Positions 9,532-18,408 of a DNA stretch of 64,000 bases are shown here, in pieces. The notes beneath the pieces are model-generated. The model was given only the letters and a program-made list of their open reading frames with translations, did no database searches and was not told the origin of the DNA. How positions within the stretch are numbered: position 1 is the stretch's first letter; each line of letters begins with the position of its first letter. Position numbers and translations under genes: made by a program. This DNA comes from Pseudomonas marginalis (GTDB taxonomy: Bacteria; Pseudomonadota; Gammaproteobacteria; Pseudomonadales; Pseudomonadaceae): the NCBI RefSeq assembly GCF_008692035.1, contig NZ_VTFG01000001.1, positions 3,225,501-3,289,500 of the forward strand, given 5' to 3'.

Positions 9532-10530
9532 TCAATAGATCAGGCTGAGGCCTGCCAGGTCCAAGCGTTGCACTTGAAGTTCCTGGGTGAGCGTTCCGAG
9601 CGCGCTGTCGAGCATGTCGAGACGGAAGACGCCGCTGACTTCGCGCTCGCCCAAATCGGAATGGGTCAACACCACCCGCCCCGGACGGTAGCGATTGAGC
9701 TGCTCAATGACCTTGGCCAGGGGCTGGCGGTCAAAGATCAGCACGCCACGTCGCCAACTGGTGGCACGGTCTACATCGAACTGATCCAGGGGCACCACCC
9801 CCTCCTGGGCGTTGTAGCGCGCAGCCTGGCCCTCCTGGAGCACCCGATCGCTCGGGCCTTTTTTCGGCGAGGCGTGCAAAGACACTTCGACGCTGTGCTG
9901 CAACACGCCCACCCAAGCACGGCGGTCGGCCTCGCGCTCCACCACAAACCGCGTGCCCAACGCCCGCGTCTGCCCGCCGGCGCTCTGCACCACGAACGGA
10001 CGGGTCTCCTGACCCGCCATCGGCGCCACATCAAAAATCGCCGAGCCCTGGATCAGGCTGATACGCCGCTGCACGCCGTCGTAATCCAGGCGGATGGCAC
10101 TGGCGGAATCCAGCTCCACCGTGCTGCCATCGGCCAAGTGCACGGTGCGTACCTCGCCCTTTTGGGTGACATAGTCGGCCTGCATGCGCAGCCAGGCGTC
10201 CGGCCCGCGCAGCCAGCCGACGCCGGCCACCACCACGACCAGCGCGACCGCCGCCGCACGTTGCCAAGGCCTGCGCCGCAGGGAGCGACGCACGGGCAGC
10301 GCTGCGGTCACGGGGCGCTGGCGGTGAACGCTCTCGTCCTTATGCACCTCGCCCAACGCCGCCCAGGTCTGTTCGGCAAAGCGCAGCGCCGCTTCGTGGC
10401 GGCTGTCGCAGGCGATCCACTGGCGCAGCTCGGCCTGCTCCTGGTCGGTCAGGGCACCGGCGTGCAGGCGCACCGCCCACTCGGCGGCCTCCTCGGTAAT
10501 GCTGTGCTGTTGCGGACCCTGGCTATTCAC
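9532..10530 (-). CDS. hasS: FecR-family anti-sigma factor of the has system
   Basis: A 332-residue FecR/HasS-like protein. The N-terminal cytosolic DUF4880 region (EEAAEWAVRLHAGALTDQEQ) binds the sigma factor. One membrane helix lies near residues 95-110 (AAAVALVVVVAGVGWL). The periplasmic FecR domain contains TQKGEVRTVHLADGSTVELD. It holds HasI inactive until the HasR signalling domain reports haem-loaded HasA. The gene lies 150 bases upstream of hasR and 63 bases downstream of hasI, on the same strand. Confidence 0.92.
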   Translation of the reverse strand: MNSQGPQQHSITEEAAEWAVRLHAGALTDQEQAELRQWIACDSRHEAALRFAEQTWAALGEVHKDESVHRQRPVTAALPVRRSLRRRPWQRAAAVALVVVVAGVGWLRGPDAWLRMQADYVTQKGEVRTVHLADGSTVELDSASAIRLDYDGVQRRISLIQGSAIFDVAPMAGQETRPFVVQSAGGQTRALGTRFVVEREADRRAWVGVLQHSVEVSLHASPKKGPSDRVLQEGQAARYNAQEGVVPLDQFDVDRATSWRRGVLIFDRQPLAKVIEQLNRYRPGRVVLTHSDLGEREVSGVFRLDMLDSALGTLTQELQVQRLDLAGLSLIY

Positions 10531-10593
10531 GTGTGAATCTCGAATTTTTCGTTATATGACGCTGTGACGTCTGAGCTGAGGTTTTTCCGTAAT

Positions 10594-11115
10594 TCATTCG
10601 TCGGCTGGCTCCACCTCGCCGTCCTGCAAGCGCTGCATCACATACGCCAGCGCCTTGGCCAGGTGCTTTTGCACGGAGCTGTCGGAGATATCCAAATGCC
10701 GGGCGACCTGGGCGTGGGTCATGCCCTCTATACGGTTCAGACGGAAGATCTGCTGGGTGCGTTCCGGCAATTCCGCCAACGCCTGCTTCAATGCCTGTCG
10801 CTGTTGCTGCGCCATTGCCTGAGCCTCCAACCCGGCCACTTCATCTTCAATCTCGGCCAGCGCCTCATGGGGCACGGAGTCTGTCTTGCGCCGCGCTTCC
10901 TGGCGAATATGGTCGATCAGCAGATTGCTCGCCGTTCGATAGAGATAGCCCTGGGAGTTGTCGATACGCTCGCCGGCAGGTTTTTCCGCCAGGCGCAGGA
11001 AGCTCTCCTGCACCAGGTCGGCCGCCAACTGCGGGTCCCGTACCTTGCGCGCCAGATACCCGCGCAGGGTATCGGCGTGCTTGAGAAACAGGCCTTTGAG
11101 ATCCACGTCCGACAA
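10594..11115 (-). CDS. hasI: ECF sigma factor of the has system (FecI type)
   Basis: A 173-residue extracytoplasmic-function sigma factor. Region 2 covers roughly residues 10-75 (LRGYLARKVRDPQLAADLVQ, then YLYRTASNLLIDHIRQEARR). Region 4 covers roughly residues 112-165 (LAELPERTQQIFRLNRIEGM, then HAQVARHLDISDSSVQKHL). It directs RNA polymerase to hasR and probably the rest of the operon when HasS releases it. A Fur-like box about 50 bases upstream of its start suggests iron repression, which would put the whole cascade under iron control. Confidence 0.93.
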   Translation of the reverse strand: MSDVDLKGLFLKHADTLRGYLARKVRDPQLAADLVQESFLRLAEKPAGERIDNSQGYLYRTASNLLIDHIRQEARRKTDSVPHEALAEIEDEVAGLEAQAMAQQQRQALKQALAELPERTQQIFRLNRIEGMTHAQVARHLDISDSSVQKHLAKALAYVMQRLQDGEVEPADE

Positions 11116-11165
11116 ACCGACTCCCTGGAATGTAAAGGAAACAGGCGGGCATCTTAAGCGTTGTC

Positions 11166-11184
11166 GAGAATGATTTTCAATTGA
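11166..11184 (-). promoter_or_regulatory. Candidate Fur box upstream of hasI
   Basis: GAGAATGATTTTCAATTGA resembles the 19-bp Fur consensus GATAATGATAATCATTATC over most positions. It sits 51-69 bases before the hasI start, where a promoter would lie. Fur control of has sigma genes is well established in Pseudomonas. This particular site is inferred from sequence. Confidence 0.65.
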
Positions 11185-11232
11185 TATCTAATCTGATTCG
11201 AGCGCCGGACACGTCTGATTAACGGTTCGGTA

Positions 11233-11286
11233 ATCGAACACATCTGCCGTCATCAATTGACCAAATTAACTAACCAGTACATTTTA
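11233..11286 (+). promoter_or_regulatory. Candidate quinate-regulon operator region upstream of aroQ
   Basis: Contains ATCGAACAC (11233-11241) and AACTAACC-AGTACATTTTA (11268-11286). Both elements recur in the quiC/MFS promoter region, the second in inverted orientation with four or five extra bases in its centre. Such sharing between the two divergent control regions of one catabolic cluster points to a common regulator, most simply the TetR protein encoded between them. Confidence 0.45.
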
Positions 11287-11322
11287 TCCCCACAACCAAC
11301 AAGAACTGTGGAGATCCCCCGT

Positions 11323-11772
11323 ATGCCGCCCATCGTGCTGGTGCTCAACGGCCCCAACCTCAACCTGCTCGGCACCCGCGAACCCGCGACCTACGGCCAT
11401 GAAACCCTGGCCGACGTCGCTGCCCTGTGCGGCCGCAGCGCCGAACAACTGGGGCTTAAAATCGAATTCCGCCAGACCAACCACGAAGGCGAACTGCTCG
11501 ACTGGATCCACGGCGCCCGCGCCCGCTGCGCCGGTATCGTGATCAACCCGGCAGCCTGGACCCACACCTCGGTGGCCATTCGCGACGCCTTGGTGGCCAG
11601 TGAAGTGCCGGTGATCGAGGTGCACTTATCCAACGTGCATGCGCGCGAGGCGTTTCGGCATCACTCGTTTGTGTCGCCCATCGCCAAGGCGGTGCTCGCG
11701 GGCTTTGGCAGCCATGGCTACCACTTGGCCCTGGAACATTTCAGCCAGTTGTTGAAGGGGTCGGCCCGATGA
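11323..11772 (+). CDS. aroQ: 3-dehydroquinate dehydratase, type II
   Basis: A 149-residue type II dehydroquinase, which interconverts 3-dehydroquinate and 3-dehydroshikimate. The start at 11323 ([20 protein letters not shown]) follows GTGGAGA and fits the family. An upstream ATG at 11257 would add a non-conserved leader. Signature elements are NGPNLNLLG, the active-site Tyr region [15 protein letters not shown], the [13 protein letters not shown] loop and [19 protein letters not shown]. It overlaps the following shikimate dehydrogenase by four bases. The neighbourhood (QuiC, TetR, MFS) suggests a catabolic paralogue for quinate use rather than the biosynthetic aroQ. Confidence 0.93.
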   Translation: MPPIVLVLNGPNLNLLGTREPATYGHETLADVAALCGRSAEQLGLKIEFRQTNHEGELLDWIHGARARCAGIVINPAAWTHTSVAIRDALVASEVPVIEVHLSNVHAREAFRHHSFVSPIAKAVLAGFGSHGYHLALEHFSQLLKGSAR

Positions 11773-12617
11773 AACCGCGCATCCTCGCCGGCCTGATCGG
11801 CGCCGGCATCCAGGCTTCCCGCACCCCCGCGTTGCATGAGCAGGAAGGCGACGCCCAAGGCTTGCGCTACCTGTATCGCCTGATCGACCTCGAGCCCCTG
11901 CACCTGGACATCAACGCCCTGCCCGACCTGCTGGAGGCTGCCGAGTTGATGCACTTCACCGGGTTGAACATTACCTACCCGTGCAAGCAGGCAATCCTGC
12001 CGTTGCTCGATGATTTGTCCGACGAGGCCCGAGGCATCGGCGCGGTCAACACCGTGGTCTTCAAGGACGGCAAGCGTATCGGCCATAACACCGACTGCCT
12101 GGGATTTGCCGAAGGCTTTCGCCGCAACCTCAACGATGTGCCGCGCCAACGCGTGGTGCAGATGGGCGCGGGTGGCGCCGGTGCCGCAGTGGCGCATGCG
12201 CTATTGGCGGAAGGTGTCGAACACTTGAGTATTTTCGATGTGGAACCCAGCCGCGCCCGCGACCTTGTGGATAACCTCGCCCAGCGTTTCGGCGCCGGTC
12301 GCGCCCAGGTCGGCACCCACCTGGAGAACGCCATGGCCGAGGCGGATGGCCTGGTCAACACCACGCCCATGGGCATGGCCAAGCTGCCCGGCACACCGGT
12401 GCCCGCGGCCCTGCTGAGAGCCGAACTGTGGGTGGCTGAAATTGTGTATTTCCCGCTGGAAACCGAACTGCTGCGCGATGCCCGCGCCTTGGGCTGCCGC
12501 ACCCTGGATGGCGGCAACATGGCAGTGTTCCAGGCGGTGAAGGCGTTTGAGTTGTTCAGTGGCGAGGTGCCGGATGCGCAGCGGATGCTCGCGCACTTCA
12601 AGAGCATGAACATCTGA
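11769..12617 (+). CDS. aroE: Shikimate (quinate) dehydrogenase, catabolic paralogue
   Basis: A 282-residue AroE-family enzyme. The N-terminal substrate domain contains [20 protein letters not shown] with the catalytic Lys, and [20 protein letters not shown] with its Asn/Asp. A Rossmann domain follows with [15 protein letters not shown] (GxGGxG) and TTPMGM. Here the usual NVTxPxK reads NITYPCK. It likely oxidises shikimate or quinate to the 3-dehydro compound using NAD(P), feeding AroQ and QuiC. It is coupled to aroQ by ATGA overlap. Cofactor preference cannot be read from sequence. Confidence 0.9.
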   Translation: MKPRILAGLIGAGIQASRTPALHEQEGDAQGLRYLYRLIDLEPLHLDINALPDLLEAAELMHFTGLNITYPCKQAILPLLDDLSDEARGIGAVNTVVFKDGKRIGHNTDCLGFAEGFRRNLNDVPRQRVVQMGAGGAGAAVAHALLAEGVEHLSIFDVEPSRARDLVDNLAQRFGAGRAQVGTHLENAMAEADGLVNTTPMGMAKLPGTPVPAALLRAELWVAEIVYFPLETELLRDARALGCRTLDGGNMAVFQAVKAFELFSGEVPDAQRMLAHFKSMNI

Positions 12618-12622
12618 AAGTT

Positions 12623-12645
12623 GGGAGGGAGCCAAGCGCCCTCCC
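12623..12645. terminator. GGGAGGG/CCCTCCC hairpin between convergent genes
   Basis: A 7-bp perfect stem (12623-12629 with 12639-12645, nine-base loop) lies in the 49-base gap between the convergent shikimate dehydrogenase and TetR genes. Its core resembles half of the local REP sequence (CCCTCCCACAT). There is no T-run, so termination is only likely. Confidence 0.4.
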
Positions 12646-12666
12646 ACATGGGGTCAGGCGGTGTAC

Positions 12667-13332
12667 TCAGGCCTGCAGGTAGCGCAGCACCGATTCGCAA
12701 ATCATCTCGCGATGCCGCTGTTTAACCGCCTCATCCGACAGGTCGATCTGAAAGATCTCACTGAACGTATGGCGGTTGGACACCCGGTAAAAGCTGAATG
12801 AGTTGATCAGCAGGTGCACGTCCAACGGTTCCAGCCCTTCACGGAACAGCCCCATCTCGGCGCCCCGACGCAAGGTCACGCCCAGCCCCTCGAGGATTTT
12901 GCTGTTCATCGCCTTGATGGTTTCGGTGCGCTTCACGTACTCGGCATTGTGGATATTTTCGATGCTGACAATACGCACGAAATCGACGTTCTGATCGTGG
13001 TGATCGAAGGTGAACTCCACCAGCCGCCGGATCGCCTCACGCGGTTCCAGGGCGGTGAGGTTCATCCGCGTTTCGGTGTTGCGAATATCGCCGTAGAGCT
13101 TCTCCAGCACCTCGACGTACAACTGCTCCTTGCTGCCGAAGTAGTAATAGATCATGCGTTTGGAGGTATGGATGCGCTCGGCGATGGCATCCACGCGAGC
13201 GCCGGACAGGCCCTGCTGAACAAACTCGACGATGGCTTCCTGGAGAATGTTCTCGCGGGTCTTTTCCGGGTTGTTCTTACGACTCTTGCGCGGTGCGTCT
13301 GACACCGCGGGGAGTTCGGGACTTGAGGTCAT
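12667..13332 (-). CDS. TetR-family regulator of the quinate/shikimate cluster
   Basis: A 221-residue TetR protein. The N-terminal HTH spans about residues 25-70 (TRENILQEAIVEFVQQGLSG, ARVDAIAERIHTSKRMIYYYFGSKEQLYVEVLEKLY), after a basic KSRKNNPEKT tail. The remaining helices form the ligand-binding domain. Its place between aroQ-aroE and quiC suggests it controls those genes. Repression relieved by a pathway intermediate is the usual mode, but this is inference. Candidate operator motifs are described at the two divergent promoters. Confidence 0.88.
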   Translation of the reverse strand: MTSSPELPAVSDAPRKSRKNNPEKTRENILQEAIVEFVQQGLSGARVDAIAERIHTSKRMIYYYFGSKEQLYVEVLEKLYGDIRNTETRMNLTALEPREAIRRLVEFTFDHHDQNVDFVRIVSIENIHNAEYVKRTETIKAMNSKILEGLGVTLRRGAEMGLFREGLEPLDVHLLINSFSFYRVSNRHTFSEIFQIDLSDEAVKQRHREMICESVLRYLQA

Positions 13333-13412
13333 GGTGCGCTCACGGCCATTTTTGTTGTGCAGGCCGCGATTATGGGCCGAGGCGTCCTACGAAGGAAGCA
13401 CCAGGCCCACCG

Positions 13413-15314
13413 TTATAAGCGCGCCTGGCGCACCGCGCCGCTGCGGGATTTGGCCATCGCCGCCAAGCGCACCGCCACGTTGGCTGCGCCGTAGCCGGCG
13501 TAACCGTTCTTGCGTTGGATGATCTCGAAGAAAAACCGTCCCTCGAAGGGCTCGGTGTACACATGAAACAACTCACCGCCCTGGGCGTCACGGTCGTACA
13601 ACACGTTGTAGTACGCCAGTTCGCTGAGGAACTCATCATCGAAATCAAAGCGCGCGGCCAGGTCATCGTAGTAGTTGAGCGGAATATCCAGCAGCGGCAC
13701 CCCGGCCTCCTTGGCACGGCGCACTTCGGCAAAAATATCCGCGCAGTCAAAGGCGATGTGATGCACACCCGAGCCGCGATAGCTCGACAGCGCGTGGGAT
13801 ATCGCGGTGTTGCGGTTCTCGGAAATATTCAGCGGCAAGCGAATCGAGCTGCAACGGCTGCGCAGCGCACGGCTTTTCACCAGGCCGTAGGGGTCGGGCA
13901 GTACCACTTCGTCATCGGCTTCGAAATCCAGCAGGCTCTTGTAGAACAGCACCCAGCTGTCGAGGCTGTCGGCCGGCAAGGCCATGGCCATGTGGTCGAT
14001 GCGCAGCAAACCACCGCCGGCCGCGCTGGACGCTTGCAGATTGAAGTCGGTGTCGTAGATCCCGCCCTCACTCTGATCCACCAGGTAGATCAGGCTGCCG
14101 TCCGGCGCACGCACCGCCGCCAGCTCCAGCTCGTTGGGCCCGACCAGGCCGCGGTAGGGCTGGCCTTTGTAGGCCACCGCCCGTTCCAGGGCCTTGGCGC
14201 TGTCCTTGACCCGAATCGCCGTGGCGCACAACGATGGCCCATGGGCCTCGAAAAAGTTATGCGCAAAGGAATAGGGTTCGCAGTTGAGGATCAGGTTGAT
14301 GTCGCCCTGGCGCAGCAGGCTAACGCTCTTGGAGCGGTGCTGGCCGGCCTTGACGAAACCCAGGCGCTCCAGCCAATGGGTGAGCTTGGCGCCGAGGTTT
14401 TCATCCACGGCGAATTCGAGGAACTCGATACCGTCGTATTCGCTGGCCGCCGGGGTATCAAACAGAATCTCGACAGGTTGCGCGGGCGCCTCCTGTTGCA
14501 GGCGCTCGCGGGTTTTCTCTTCCAGGTACAGCAGGGAGCGCAGGCCATCCGCCGCATTCGCGCGGGTTGGCGCGGCGCGGAAGCCATCGTTGAAAATTTC
14601 CAGGGACAACGGCCCGGTGTAGCCGCTCTTGATGATCGGCGCGAGGAACCCCGCCAGGTCGAATTCACCCTGGCCGGGGAAGCAGCGAAAATGCCGGCTC
14701 CACTCCAGCACATCCATGGCCAGGATCGGCGCGTCGGCCATCTGCACGAAGAAGATCTTGTCGCCGGGGATCTGCGCGATGGCGCTCGGGTCGCCCTTGA
14801 GCGACAGCGTGTGGAAGCTGTCGAGCAACACCCCAAGGCTCGGGTGATCGACCTGGCGCACCAGGTTCCACACCTGCTGCCAGGTGTTTACATGCTTGCC
14901 CCAGGCCAACGCTTCATAACCAATGCGCAGGCCGCGACGGCCGGCGTGTTCGGCCAACAGGCCGAGGTCGTCGAGCAGGATGCGTTCATCCCCGACGCAA
15001 TCGGCCGAGGCATTGCTGCACACCAGCACCAGGTCGGTGCCCAGTTCCTGCATCAGGTCGAACTTGCGCTCGGCGCGATCCAGGTTGCGCGCCAGGCGAT
15101 CGCGGCGGCAGCCTTCAAAGTCGCGAAACGGCTGGAACAAGGTGATGGCGATGCCGAGGTCGGCGCACATCTGCCTGACCTCACGGGGGCTGCCGTCGTA
15201 ATACAACAAGTCGTTTTCGAAGATCTCGACCCCATCGAACCCGGCGGCAGCAATGGCTTCGAGCTTTTCCGGCAGGGTACCGCTCAAGGACACGGTGGCG
15301 ATGGAACGTTGCAT
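13413..15314 (-). CDS. quiC: 3-dehydroshikimate dehydratase QuiC fused to an HPPD-like domain
   Basis: A 633-residue two-domain protein matching the Pseudomonas QuiC type. Residues 1-280 are a sugar-isomerase-like TIM barrel (MQRSIATVSLSGTLPEKLEA, VEIFENDLLYYDGSPREVRQ, LGVLLDSFHTLSLKGDPSAI), which dehydrates 3-dehydroshikimate to protocatechuate. Residues 290-625 are a vicinal-oxygen-chelate pair like 4-hydroxyphenylpyruvate dioxygenase (RIDHMAMALPADS, GVHHIAFDCADIF, FFFEIIQRKNGYAGYGAAN). The His and Glu metal ligands of the VOC half (RIDH, VHH, FEIIQR) are visible. The role of that half is uncertain. It is divergent from the MFS gene with a shared 223-base control region. Confidence 0.93.
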   Translation of the reverse strand: MQRSIATVSLSGTLPEKLEAIAAAGFDGVEIFENDLLYYDGSPREVRQMCADLGIAITLFQPFRDFEGCRRDRLARNLDRAERKFDLMQELGTDLVLVCSNASADCVGDERILLDDLGLLAEHAGRRGLRIGYEALAWGKHVNTWQQVWNLVRQVDHPSLGVLLDSFHTLSLKGDPSAIAQIPGDKIFFVQMADAPILAMDVLEWSRHFRCFPGQGEFDLAGFLAPIIKSGYTGPLSLEIFNDGFRAAPTRANAADGLRSLLYLEEKTRERLQQEAPAQPVEILFDTPAASEYDGIEFLEFAVDENLGAKLTHWLERLGFVKAGQHRSKSVSLLRQGDINLILNCEPYSFAHNFFEAHGPSLCATAIRVKDSAKALERAVAYKGQPYRGLVGPNELELAAVRAPDGSLIYLVDQSEGGIYDTDFNLQASSAAGGGLLRIDHMAMALPADSLDSWVLFYKSLLDFEADDEVVLPDPYGLVKSRALRSRCSSIRLPLNISENRNTAISHALSSYRGSGVHHIAFDCADIFAEVRRAKEAGVPLLDIPLNYYDDLAARFDFDDEFLSELAYYNVLYDRDAQGGELFHVYTEPFEGRFFFEIIQRKNGYAGYGAANVAVRLAAMAKSRSGAVRQARL

Positions 15315-15384
15315 GGGCGACTCCCGGCAATTGTTGTTTGTGGCAAATTATTCGCCCCCAGACTACCCGCAGCAATTAAAATGT

Positions 15385-15420
15385 ACGAACCGGTTAGTTT
15401 TTGGTGCGATTATCGAACAC
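15385..15420. promoter_or_regulatory. Candidate operator in the quiC/MFS divergent promoter
   Basis: ACGAACCGGTTAGT (15385-15398) is a near-perfect inverted repeat centred on AACCGGTT, a symmetry typical of TetR-family operators. Read backwards with its left flank it gives AACTAACC...GTACATTTTA, also found upstream of aroQ. ATCGAACAC follows at 15412-15420 and is likewise shared with the aroQ promoter. Confidence 0.5.
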
Positions 15421-15537
15421 TAAGCCTCTTTAGCGAATTGACGATTTTTTAGCCACTGCGCACCATCAATCACGCAGCGACACCCAAAAGAAGACCCACA
15501 ACACCTCATAAAAATTTCAAAAAACGGGTACAACCAC

Positions 15538-16872
15538 ATGCCTTCGCAAAACTCCGCCCTGGCCGCGCGCCCGGGCACCCCGCACGCCGGCATCGGCGAC
15601 AAGATCCGCGGCGCCCTCGCCGTGGGTAAAACCCGCTGGGGCATGCTGGCCCTGGTGTTCTTTGCCACCACCCTCAACTACATCGACCGCGCAGCCCTGG
15701 GCGTGATGCAACCGATCCTGGCCAAGGAAATGAGCTGGACGGCGATGGACTACGCCAACATCAATTTCTGGTTCCAGGTCGGCTACGCCGTCGGCTTTGT
15801 GCTGCAAGGCCGGCTGATCGACCGCGTGGGCGTCAAGCGCGTGTTCTTCTGCGCCGTACTGTTGTGGAGCCTGGCCACCGGTGCCCATGGCCTGGCCACT
15901 TCGGCGGTCGGCTTTATGGTCTGCCGCTTTATCCTCGGGCTGACCGAAGCCGCCAACTACCCGGCCTGCGTGAAGACCACGCGCCTGTGGTTCCCCGCCG
16001 GTGAGCGCGCGGTGGCCACCGGTATCTTCAATGCCGGTACCAACGTTGGCGCGATGATGACGCCGATGCTGCTGCCGCTGATCCTGCATGTGTGGGGCTG
16101 GCAGGCGGCGTTCCTGTGCATGGCGTCGCTGGGCGCGATCTGGCTGGTGTTCTGGGGTTTGAAGTACTACAACCCGGAAGACCACCCAACCGTCAAACAA
16201 TCCGAACTGGACTACGTGCAACAGCAAGTCGAACCGGAACAACCCGGCGTACCCTTCAGCCGCATCCTGCGCATGCGCGGCACCTGGGCCTTCGCCATCG
16301 CCTATGCACTCACTGCACCGGTGTTCTGGTTCTACCTGTATTGGCTGCCGCCGTTCCTGAACCAGCAATACAACCTGGGCATCAACGTGACCCAGATGGG
16401 TATCCCGCTGATCATCATCTATCTGACCGCCGACTTCGGCAGCGTGGGCGGGGGGATTCTGTCGTCGTTCCTGATCGGCCGTGGGATGAACTCAATCAAG
16501 GCGCGGTTGCTGTCGATGTTGCTGTTTGCCTGCTGCATCGTCGGCGTGATCATGGCGGCCGGCTCAAGCCAGCTGTGGGTTGCGGTGTTCGCCATCTCCC
16601 TGGCCATCGGTGCGCACCAGGCGTGGACCGCCAACATCTGGAGCCTGGTGATGGACTACACGCCCAAGCACATGATGAGCACGGTGTTCGGTTTCGGCGG
16701 CATGTGCGCGGCCATCGGCGGCATGTTCATGACCCAGATCGTCGGCCACATCCTCACCGTCACCAACAACAACTACACCGTGTTGTTCACCCTGATCCCG
16801 GCGATGTACTTCATTGCGCTGACCTGGATGTACTTCATGGCACCGCGCAAGATTCCGACCGTAGACGCCTGA
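15538..16872 (+). CDS. MFS transporter, likely quinate/shikimate or related aromatic acid importer
   Basis: A 444-residue major facilitator protein with twelve predicted helices. It has the anion:cation symporter family pattern: TTLNYIDRAALGVMQPIL in helix 1, the loop 2-3 motif GRLIDRVGVKRVF, and LGLTEAANYPACVKTTRLWF near helix 4-5. That subfamily imports organic anions with protons. Its position divergent from quiC and in the dehydroshikimate cluster suggests quinate, shikimate or dehydroshikimate as substrate. Its stop codon directly abuts the stop of the convergent EamA gene (16872/16873), with no gap. Confidence 0.88.
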   Translation: MPSQNSALAARPGTPHAGIGDKIRGALAVGKTRWGMLALVFFATTLNYIDRAALGVMQPILAKEMSWTAMDYANINFWFQVGYAVGFVLQGRLIDRVGVKRVFFCAVLLWSLATGAHGLATSAVGFMVCRFILGLTEAANYPACVKTTRLWFPAGERAVATGIFNAGTNVGAMMTPMLLPLILHVWGWQAAFLCMASLGAIWLVFWGLKYYNPEDHPTVKQSELDYVQQQVEPEQPGVPFSRILRMRGTWAFAIAYALTAPVFWFYLYWLPPFLNQQYNLGINVTQMGIPLIIIYLTADFGSVGGGILSSFLIGRGMNSIKARLLSMLLFACCIVGVIMAAGSSQLWVAVFAISLAIGAHQAWTANIWSLVMDYTPKHMMSTVFGFGGMCAAIGGMFMTQIVGHILTVTNNNYTVLFTLIPAMYFIALTWMYFMAPRKIPTVDA

Positions 16873-17751
16873 TCACCTGCGCCGCTGCTGCCAGGCAGCG
16901 GCCAGACCGCTCATGCAGATCACCCCGATGCCGACCACCGTGGTCACATCGGGGGTATGGTTGAACACCAGCCAGCCCAACAACCCCGCGAAGACGATCT
17001 GGCAATAGCCGAACGGCGCCAGCAAGGCCGGTGCGGCAAAGCGGAACGCCTGGGTCAGCATCAAGTGCGCAGTCATCCCACAGGTGCCCAGCGCCAGCAT
17101 CAGCACCCCGTGCCACAGCGTGGGCACCTGCCAGAAGAACGGCACCATCGCACTCATCACCAAGGTATTGCACAGCCCGGCGAAGAAGTTGCTGGTGGTG
17201 GGCGTGTCGTATTGGCTGAGGATGCGCGTGAGCAGTTGGTAGAAGCAGAAGAACAGCGCCGAACACAGCGGCAGCAACACCGCCGGCGTAAACAACTCAC
17301 CGCCTGGGTGAATGATCACCAGCACGCCGACAAACCCGCAGATCACCGCCAGCCATTGGCCGCGTGTCACGTGTTCGCCGAGCAGCGGCACCGACAGTGC
17401 CGTCACCAGGATTGGCGCAAGGAAGTTCACCGCCGTGGCTTCCGCCAACGGGATGTAATGCAACGCCGTGGTGAAAAACAGGCTGGTGCCCAACAGGCAC
17501 AAGGCCCGCACCACCTGCATCCCCGGTCGTTTACTGCGCAGCACCCGCAAACCCGATTGCGGCAGGAAAATCCCGGCCATCAGCAAGGTGTGCACCACGT
17601 AGCGCGCCCACACCACCATCACGATCGGGTAAAACCCGGCCAGGTACTTGGACAAGGCATCGTGGCTGGAGAACAGGAATGTCGCCAACACGATCAGCAA
17701 AATGCCTTTGAAGGGATGGTTGACGCCGGATAGGGGGGTGCTGACAGTCAT
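16873..17751 (-). CDS. EamA/DMT-family transporter
   Basis: About 292 residues from the ATG at 17751, which follows AAGAGAATTCC; a longer in-frame start lies at 17787. Ten hydrophobic helices are arranged as two EamA repeats (FKGILLIVLATFLFSSHDAL in repeat one, QWLAVICGFVGVLVIIHPGG ending it). It probably moves a small metabolite across the inner membrane. The substrate is unknown. It is convergent with the quinate MFS gene and may be unrelated to that pathway. Confidence 0.85.
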   Translation of the reverse strand: MTVSTPLSGVNHPFKGILLIVLATFLFSSHDALSKYLAGFYPIVMVVWARYVVHTLLMAGIFLPQSGLRVLRSKRPGMQVVRALCLLGTSLFFTTALHYIPLAEATAVNFLAPILVTALSVPLLGEHVTRGQWLAVICGFVGVLVIIHPGGELFTPAVLLPLCSALFFCFYQLLTRILSQYDTPTTSNFFAGLCNTLVMSAMVPFFWQVPTLWHGVLMLALGTCGMTAHLMLTQAFRFAAPALLAPFGYCQIVFAGLLGWLVFNHTPDVTTVVGIGVICMSGLAAAWQQRRR

Positions 17752-17950
17752 GGAATTCTCTTGCGTGGCGAGCGGAACGCTGAGCACTGAACGAAGCAGC
17801 GCTCAACCCGGTAATCTAGCAGCCGGGCTGGAGCCTGCCCCAAGAGCATAACCAAACACCGGGCGAACAGCGCACTAAATCACCGGATTCGAGTCCAACG
17901 CAGCACCTTAGCCTGCGCATTGCATACTTTTTAACCAAGGCCTCGTTGCT

Positions 17951-18364
17951 ATGAAAAAATTCCTCTTTGTTCTTTCTGCCCTTGCCCTGCTGACCGCCTG
18001 CGACCAGGCGTCCAAGCAAGCGCCCAAACCTGCGCCGCCTTCCGTGCAGGCCGCCCTGGTACCCGAAACCCCGCCCACGGATAAATGGGTCGGCAAATGG
18101 ATCGGCGTCGAAGGCCTGCACCTGACCATCGCCAAGGACGACAGCGTCGGCCGTGGCCATTACCTCCTGACCATGCAATACGGCCTCGACGCCGACGACT
18201 CGGGCACCTTCAAGGGTGAAGCGGCCGAAGACGGCATCGCCTTCACCCGTCCGGACGGCCCGCAACTCCTACGCGCCGGCGACGGAGAAGCGACCGGGCT
18301 GAAATGGCTGGCGGACAAAAAAGACTGCCTGATCGTCGCCACCGGCGAAGGCTATTGCCGTTAA
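17951..18364 (+). CDS. Small lipoprotein of unknown function
   Basis: A 137-residue protein with a lipoprotein signal (MKKFLFVLSALALLTAC, lipobox LTAC, Cys17). A Pro-rich linker (KQAPKPAPPSVQAALVPETP) and a compact beta-rich domain follow (WVGKWIGVEGLHLTIAKDDS to DKKDCLIVATGEGYCR). The two late Cys residues may pair. Asp at +2 after the lipidated Cys suggests inner-membrane retention by the Lol rule. It lies 44 bases upstream of ypfJ on the same strand and may share its transcript. Function not recognised. Confidence 0.8.
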   Translation: MKKFLFVLSALALLTACDQASKQAPKPAPPSVQAALVPETPPTDKWVGKWIGVEGLHLTIAKDDSVGRGHYLLTMQYGLDADDSGTFKGEAAEDGIAFTRPDGPQLLRAGDGEATGLKWLADKKDCLIVATGEGYCR

Positions 18365-18408
18365 TACCGACCATACTCAATCACGGTTAGCACACAGAGG
18401 ATTGCCCC

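Noticed and set aside
13515..15452. 645-codon + strand frame antisense to quiC
   Set aside because: QuiC on the minus strand has full domain and catalytic motifs, and the antisense product matches no family.
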